Shown here piece after piece: positions 59,864 through 64,000 of a stretch of DNA of 64,000 nt. Below the pieces are notes generated by a model. It saw only the letters and a list, made by a program, of their open reading frames with translations, was not told where the DNA came from and did not search any database. The translations under genes and the position numbers were made by a program. Numbering within the stretch: position 1 is the first letter of the stretch; each line of letters begins with the position of its first letter. Source of the stretch: an uncultured Flavobacteriales bacterium (lineage in GTDB: Bacteria > Bacteroidota > Bacteroidia > Flavobacteriales_D > Sanyastnellaceae); the NCBI GenBank assembly GCA_937974555.1, contig CALJKR010000033.1:4505-68504 (forward strand). Direction: 5' to 3'.

Positions 59864-62572
59864 ATGAGTTCAGATCAATTTTTGGGAAATGCGGATATCC
59901 AGACGATAGACGCATTGTATCAACAATACAAGCAAGATCCCGACAGCTTGGACATCTCTTGGAAAAGATTTTTTGAGGGATTTGAATTCCAAAACGAAAG
60001 CTACCCTGTTCTTCCGGATGGCAGCCGCATGAATGCGGTAACTTCCAAAGAATTCAAAGTGATTAGCCTTATCAACGCCTACCGCACCCGTGGTCACTTG
60101 TTTACCAAGACCAATCCTGTGCGTGAACGCAGAAAATACAACCCCACTCTGGCCATTGAGAATTTTGGCCTTACTGCTGCGGATCTGGAAGAAACTTTCC
60201 ACGCCGGAACTGATGTGGGTTTGGGTGATGCCAAATTGAAAGACATCATTGCGCATTTGGAAAATTCATATTGCCAAAGCATCGGTGTGGAGTTCATGTA
60301 CATCCGTGAACCAGAGCGTGTAGAATGGTTGAGATCGAAGATCGAAGCGGTAAACAAACCCCAATATTCCAAAGAAGAGAAGAAGAATATCTTCGATATG
60401 ACTTCCAAAGCGTCTTTGTTTGAGCAATACATCCACAAGAAATTTGTGGGACAAAAGCGATTCAGCGTTGAAGGCTGTGAAGCTGTAGTTCCGGCCATGG
60501 ACTATGTAGTGAAAAAAGGAGCGGAGATGGGAATCGAAGAGTTTGTCATCGGGATGGCCCACCGTGGTCGATTAAATGTACTGACCAACATCCTGGAAAA
60601 ACCACAAGAAGAGGTTTTTCGTGAATTTGCCGGTGTTGAATTTGAAGGCAACATGGACGGTGACGTAAAGTACCATTTGGGTTATTCAAGGGACATCACC
60701 GTCAATGGACACAATGTCCACGTCACCCTTTGCCCCAACCCTTCTCACTTGGAGGCGGTAAATCCTGTAGTAGAAGGATTGACACGCGCCAAGATTGATC
60801 ATTACATCAAAGACGAAAAGAAAATTGTTCCCATCTTGGTACACGGAGATGCAGCGATAGCCGGACAAGGCATCGTGTATGAAGTGGTACAAATGGCCCT
60901 GTTGGATGGCTACAGAACTGGAGGTACCATTCACATCGTGACCAACAACCAAGTGGGTTTCACCACCAATTATTTGGACGCGCGCTCCTCAACGTATTGC
61001 ACCGATGTAGCCAAAACCACATTATGTCCCGTTTTCCACGTCAATGCAGACGATGTTGAAGCCGTAATCACGGCCATGCACTGGGCATTGGAATACCGTG
61101 AAAAATACAACATGGATGTTTTCATCGATTTGTTGGGATACCGCAAATACGGCCACAACGAAGGAGATGAACCCAAGTTCACGCAACCTTCTTTGTACAA
61201 GCAAATCGCTTCTCATTTGAGCCTGCGTGAATTGTACTTAAAGCAGTTGATTGCAGAGGGCAACTTGACGCAAGAAGAAGCAGAGGAAATGCGCCAGTCT
61301 TTTGAAGGACATTTGGACATCAGCTTGGACAAAGCCAAAACCAAGAACAAGGCATTTGTCAAACACTTCTTGGAAGAAACTTGGAAAGACGTCCGTTTTG
61401 CAACAGCTGAGGATTTCGACACTGCACCTAAAACCGCAGTTGCTGAAAAGAAATTGAAAGAGTTGGGAACCAAAATGTCCACCTTACCTAGCGGCGAAAA
61501 GTTCTTCAGAAAAACCGAAAAGGTATTTGAAGACCGCATCAACATGATCAAAAATGATCAGCTGGACTGGGCAATGGGAGAGCTTTTGGCTTATGCCACA
61601 TTGTTAGAAGAAGGACATCCCATCCGCATTTCGGGTCAAGATGTGGAACGCGGAACATTCTCACATCGTCATGCGGTTGTGAAGACAGACGAAGACCAAG
61701 AGAAAGAATTTATCCCATTAAATTTATTGTCAGAAAAGCAAGCCCCGCTGCGCATTTTCAACTCTTTGTTGAGTGAGTACGGTGTCTTGGGTTATGATTA
61801 TGGATATGCATTTGGAACCCCCAATGGATTAACCATTTGGGAAGCGCAGTTTGGCGATTTCAATAACGGTGCACAAATCATGATTGATCAGTTCATTGCG
61901 GCAGCAGAGGACAAATGGGGAAGCATGAATGGTCTGGTGATGTTCTTGCCGCACGGATATGAAGGACAAGGATCTGAGCACAGTTCGGGCAGAATGGAGA
62001 GATTTTTACAATTGTGCGCTGAAGAGAACATGCAGGTTTGTGACATCACGACACCCGCAAATTTCTTCCATTTGTTGCGCAAGCAAGTGAAGCAACCCTT
62101 CCGCAAGCCCTTGATTGTCTTTACACCCAAGAAATTGTTACGTCACCCCAAAGCGGTGAGCAGCATCAAGGAAATGGCCAAAGGCAATTTTGAAATGGTC
62201 ATGGATGACAACGCCGTAGACAAGAAGAAAGTGAAAAAAGTAGTGCTTTGCACAGGCAAGATGTACTATGAAATGTGTGAAGAAAGAGAGGCGAGAAAAG
62301 TAAAAGACATGGCCTTTGTGCGATTGGAGCAATTGTATCCCTTCCCACAAAAAGCCTTGGACAAAGTCCTCAAAGGGTACGGAAAAAATGTGGAGTTGGT
62401 ATGGGCACAAGAAGAGCCAGAAAACATGGGCGCTTGGAGTTACATCATGCGCATGATGAGAAAAACCAACATCGATGTCGTGGCCTACCCTGCGCAAGCC
62501 TCTCCTGCTGCAGGATCCAGCAAAATGCATGAGGCCAGAATGAAACAAGTCATGGATCAATTGTTTAGTTAA
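59864..62572 (+). CDS. sucA: 2-oxoglutarate dehydrogenase E1 component
   Basis: The product has 902 residues, the full E1 length. It is the thiamine-diphosphate subunit that decarboxylates 2-oxoglutarate in the TCA cycle. The N-terminal LGNADIQTIDALYQQYKQDP is the E2-binding segment. VIGMAHRGRLNVLTNI, HGDAAIAGQGIVYE and YDYGYAFGTPNGLTIWEAQF are conserved catalytic stretches. The usual partner odhB is not next to it; an E2 gene lies 2.5 kb away on the other strand. It ends in a strong terminator. Confidence 0.97.
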   Translation: MSSDQFLGNADIQTIDALYQQYKQDPDSLDISWKRFFEGFEFQNESYPVLPDGSRMNAVTSKEFKVISLINAYRTRGHLFTKTNPVRERRKYNPTLAIENFGLTAADLEETFHAGTDVGLGDAKLKDIIAHLENSYCQSIGVEFMYIREPERVEWLRSKIEAVNKPQYSKEEKKNIFDMTSKASLFEQYIHKKFVGQKRFSVEGCEAVVPAMDYVVKKGAEMGIEEFVIGMAHRGRLNVLTNILEKPQEEVFREFAGVEFEGNMDGDVKYHLGYSRDITVNGHNVHVTLCPNPSHLEAVNPVVEGLTRAKIDHYIKDEKKIVPILVHGDAAIAGQGIVYEVVQMALLDGYRTGGTIHIVTNNQVGFTTNYLDARSSTYCTDVAKTTLCPVFHVNADDVEAVITAMHWALEYREKYNMDVFIDLLGYRKYGHNEGDEPKFTQPSLYKQIASHLSLRELYLKQLIAEGNLTQEEAEEMRQSFEGHLDISLDKAKTKNKAFVKHFLEETWKDVRFATAEDFDTAPKTAVAEKKLKELGTKMSTLPSGEKFFRKTEKVFEDRINMIKNDQLDWAMGELLAYATLLEEGHPIRISGQDVERGTFSHRHAVVKTDEDQEKEFIPLNLLSEKQAPLRIFNSLLSEYGVLGYDYGYAFGTPNGLTIWEAQFGDFNNGAQIMIDQFIAAAEDKWGSMNGLVMFLPHGYEGQGSEHSSGRMERFLQLCAEENMQVCDITTPANFFHLLRKQVKQPFRKPLIVFTPKKLLRHPKAVSSIKEMAKGNFEMVMDDNAVDKKKVKKVVLCTGKMYYEMCEEREARKVKDMAFVRLEQLYPFPQKALDKVLKGYGKNVELVWAQEEPENMGAWSYIMRMMRKTNIDVVAYPAQASPAAGSSKMHEARMKQVMDQLFS

Positions 62573-62576
62573 TATC

Positions 62577-62603
62577 AAAGACCGGGCAACCGGTCTTTTT
62601 TTT
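62577..62603 (+). terminator. Terminator of sucA
   Basis: A perfect stem AAAGACCGG/CCGGTCTTT with loop GCAA is followed by a T run. It lies only a few bases before the next start codon at 62608, so the next gene needs transcription through or initiation within it. Confidence 0.9.
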
Positions 62604-62607
62604 GAAA

Positions 62608-63123
62608 ATGAAAAATACCATCACCCTCCTTTTCTTTGTTTTGTTGACCCAGTGGGTTGGCGCACAAAGCACAAACACCTTGGATAAAGAAGAATTTTCC
62701 ATTGTCTTTCCAACCACCTATCAATTGGATGAAAGCAAATCCATGGGCACCACCTTTATTTTGTATTCAGCTGCAGACCCCAAGAAAAAGGAGGATTTTA
62801 GGGAGAATATAAATCTGATCATGCAGGAGGTTAATCCGGCAGAGATGGATTTGCAAGCCATCATTCAAAGCACTGAGGCCTCCATTGCCAGGCTATTGGG
62901 CAATTCAAAAATCATTTCCAGTTCGGTTAAAAACAACCAAAACGGAGAATACTATGAACTGGTGTACTCCGGAGACATGGGGCAACTGCATTTGCAGTGG
63001 TTACAAAGTTTGTATTACAAAAATGGCACATTGTACATCTTGACGCTGACCACAGAAGCCAGTAGTTACGCAGAATTTGAAAAAGAAGGCAAAGAGATTT
63101 TGAATTCTTTTCGAATCAAGTGA
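62608..63123 (+). CDS. Small secreted protein of unknown function (PsbP/DcrB-like fold possible)
   Basis: The product has 171 residues with a signal peptide (LLFFVLLTQWVGAQ). The mature part has EFSIVFPTTYQLDESKSMGT and FRENINLIMQEV and ends in FEKEGKEILNSFRIK. This beta-alpha pattern resembles PsbP/DcrB-like domains, but the resemblance is weak. The start is the ATG at 62608; a TTG two codons before would lie in the terminator. Confidence 0.75.
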   Translation: MKNTITLLFFVLLTQWVGAQSTNTLDKEEFSIVFPTTYQLDESKSMGTTFILYSAADPKKKEDFRENINLIMQEVNPAEMDLQAIIQSTEASIARLLGNSKIISSSVKNNQNGEYYELVYSGDMGQLHLQWLQSLYYKNGTLYILTLTTEASSYAEFEKEGKEILNSFRIK

Positions 63124-63229
63124 AATGGAAAATGGTTCGTTTGCGTGCAGACTTTATAAGGGAAGCAGCGCGCTGTATGAAAGTTAATTTGGGGCTCCAG
63201 TAGGGGCGATTCCGACTAGCGAGAAGGAA

Positions 63230-63598
63230 TTAGAAATTGGTCTCATTCCATATTCTGCGAATAAAAACAAAACTTGACAATTCCAAAATATCGCCGCAAG
63301 GTCCGCTTCGATAATCTCCCTTCTCACACAAAAAATTGCCTTCATAATCATAGAAAATAAATCCAGTACCCGTATAGGTAGCGGGATCCCAAAGATAGAT
63401 TGTTTCTGAACCATCAGAAAACTCATGTATACTGGCACAACCACCCATTCCGCAACCATTCTTACGACGGGTTTCTTTTTTCAACTCCTTTATTTTGTCT
63501 TTCAGCCAATCAGGAATATCCTTGGGATAATCCTTTTTGCATGCAGATATCCCCAAGATGAGGAGAACCATAAAACAAGCCAATATCAATTTATTCAT
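63230..63598 (-). CDS. Small lipoprotein, paralogue 1 (DUF6970-like)
   Basis: The product has 122 residues with lipoprotein signal LMVLLILGISAC-type lipobox (Cys20). The mature part has DIPDWLKDKIKELKKETRRK, then an Asp-rich FSDGSETIYLWDP, and ends in a conserved RRIWNETNF. Family resemblance is to small Bacteroidota lipoproteins of unknown function (DUF6970). Next to it is a close paralogue with the same strand and signal. The ~105 bp between its stop and the preceding gene (63124-63229) hold nothing I can identify. Confidence 0.85.
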   Translation of the reverse strand: MNKLILACFMVLLILGISACKKDYPKDIPDWLKDKIKELKKETRRKNGCGMGGCASIHEFSDGSETIYLWDPATYTGTGFIFYDYEGNFLCEKGDYRSGPCGDILELSSFVFIRRIWNETNF

Positions 63599-63619
63599 CC
63601 TACTAGATTTAGTTCATGT

Positions 63620-63991
63620 TTACCACCCTTGTTTTTCTTTCCATATTTGCCGAGTGAGATTAAATTTGGACAAATCGTTCAGTTCACCGCAACTACCCAC
63701 AAAATTACCACTCGTATTGCACTGCTCATTACCGTCCTGATCATAAACGATTAGACTAATCCAGAAGTGAATTCCCGTATGGAAAATATAGATAACCTCA
63801 CTCCCATCGGTCCACTCATCGATGATCATTGCCCCACCATTTTTATTCCCCCGATGAAAGCTGGTTTGTCGTTCCAATTGACGCACCTTCTTTTTCAACC
63901 ATTTTGGAATATCATCCGGATAATCCTTTTTGCATGCAGATGTCCCCAAGATGAGGAGAACCATTAAACAAGCCAATATCAATTTATTCAT
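63620..63991 (-). CDS. Small lipoprotein, paralogue 2 (DUF6970-like)
   Basis: The product has 123 residues. The signal NKLILACLMVLLILGTSAC is almost identical to that of paralogue 1. The mature part follows the same plan: DIPKWLKKKVRQLERQTSFH, then WTDGSEVIYIF, SGNFVGSCGELNDLSKF and final TRQIWKEKQGW. Mature identity is low, unlike the signal. It lies 9 bp from the right edge of the window; more copies may follow upstream outside the window. Confidence 0.85.
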   Translation of the reverse strand: MNKLILACLMVLLILGTSACKKDYPDDIPKWLKKKVRQLERQTSFHRGNKNGGAMIIDEWTDGSEVIYIFHTGIHFWISLIVYDQDGNEQCNTSGNFVGSCGELNDLSKFNLTRQIWKEKQGW

Positions 63992-64000
63992 CCTATTAAA

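Noticed and set aside
1..64000. Prophage, integrative element or toxin-antitoxin island near the tRNA genes
   Set aside because: No integrase, attachment repeat, phage structural gene or toxin pair was found anywhere in the window, including next to the three tRNAs.

Overview
This is a chromosomal window from a member of the Bacteroidota, most likely order Flavobacteriales. The evidence is a gldB-gldC gliding gene pair, a secreted protein with a type IX secretion (T9SS) C-terminal sorting domain, Cys-rich 'PGCTDPTACNYN' surface repeats, and many Bacteroidota-type -7 promoter boxes (TAnnTTTG). The species cannot be named from the sequence alone. Coding density is very high: no stretch over 300 bp lacks a gene, ATGA/TAATG gene overlaps are common, and several convergent pairs share their stop codons. 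I see no rRNA, CRISPR array, prophage, insertion sequence or plasmid function.

Layout. 1-3198 (-) is the N-terminal part of a giant secreted protein with RCC1-like, GEVED and cadherin-like modules, then a 153-bp tandem repeat array that runs off the left edge. 3344-3824 is a tRNA island (Ser-GCU on -, Pro-UGG and Arg-UCU on +) with clear promoters and terminators. 3837-6036 (-) is a PadR regulator, a PspC envelope protein and a small channel-like membrane protein. 6138-8342 (-) is an FG-GAP/VCBS T9SS cargo protein. 8894-14659 (-) is a compact run of guaA, a LysM/periplasmic-binding fusion, hemF, a DUF4476 protein and fbaA. 14696-24871 mixes housekeeping and envelope genes: maf, a UbiA prenyltransferase, a Tat-exported glycosylasparaginase, an MltF-like transglycosylase, a phosphoglucosamine mutase, a cysteine desulfurase, a UMF1-type MFS transporter and lhgO. 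24882-26621 holds yqeY and a convergent pair of a RimB-like protease and RimK ligase. 26669-33895 (-) is a surface polysaccharide cluster: three GT4 glycosyltransferases, a Wzy/ligase-like membrane protein, an AsnB amidotransferase and a ThiF-type E1 enzyme. 34000-36216 (+) is acpP-fabF-rnc, followed by kbl and a DAO-type oxidoreductase. 38558-41749 (+) is an envelope signalling operon: YfiR, a TPR protein and a HAMP-SpoIIE phosphatase. 41746-44790 has nadE and a beta-barrel protein diverging from gldB-gldC. 45306-51855 (+) carries a sugar MFS transporter, a two-subunit M16 protease, ftsE and a GT2 glycosyltransferase. 51852-57920 (-) carries a GT4 enzyme, a DnaQ-like exonuclease, a TPR-PD40-OmpA-like protein, an E2 acyltransferase and a GNAT enzyme. 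57957-63123 (+) carries an ABC-F ATPase, sucA and a small secreted protein. 63230-63991 (-) is a tandem duplication of small lipoproteins at the right edge.

The genes fall into three themes. The first is envelope and surface biology: T9SS cargo, polysaccharide, murein turnover, gliding and OmpA/lipoproteins. The second is central metabolism: fbaA, sucA, E2, kbl, lhgO, guaA, hemF and nadE. The third is stress or signal response: PadR-PspC and YfiR-SpoIIE. The least described items are the YfiR/TPR/SpoIIE operon, the 2-TM P-loop-like protein beside PspC, a receiver-like protein lacking phosphorylation residues, the paralogous lipoprotein pair, and several genes whose promoter box lies 3-4 nt from the start codon and which may be transcribed without a leader. 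All functional assignments rest on motif recognition by eye.
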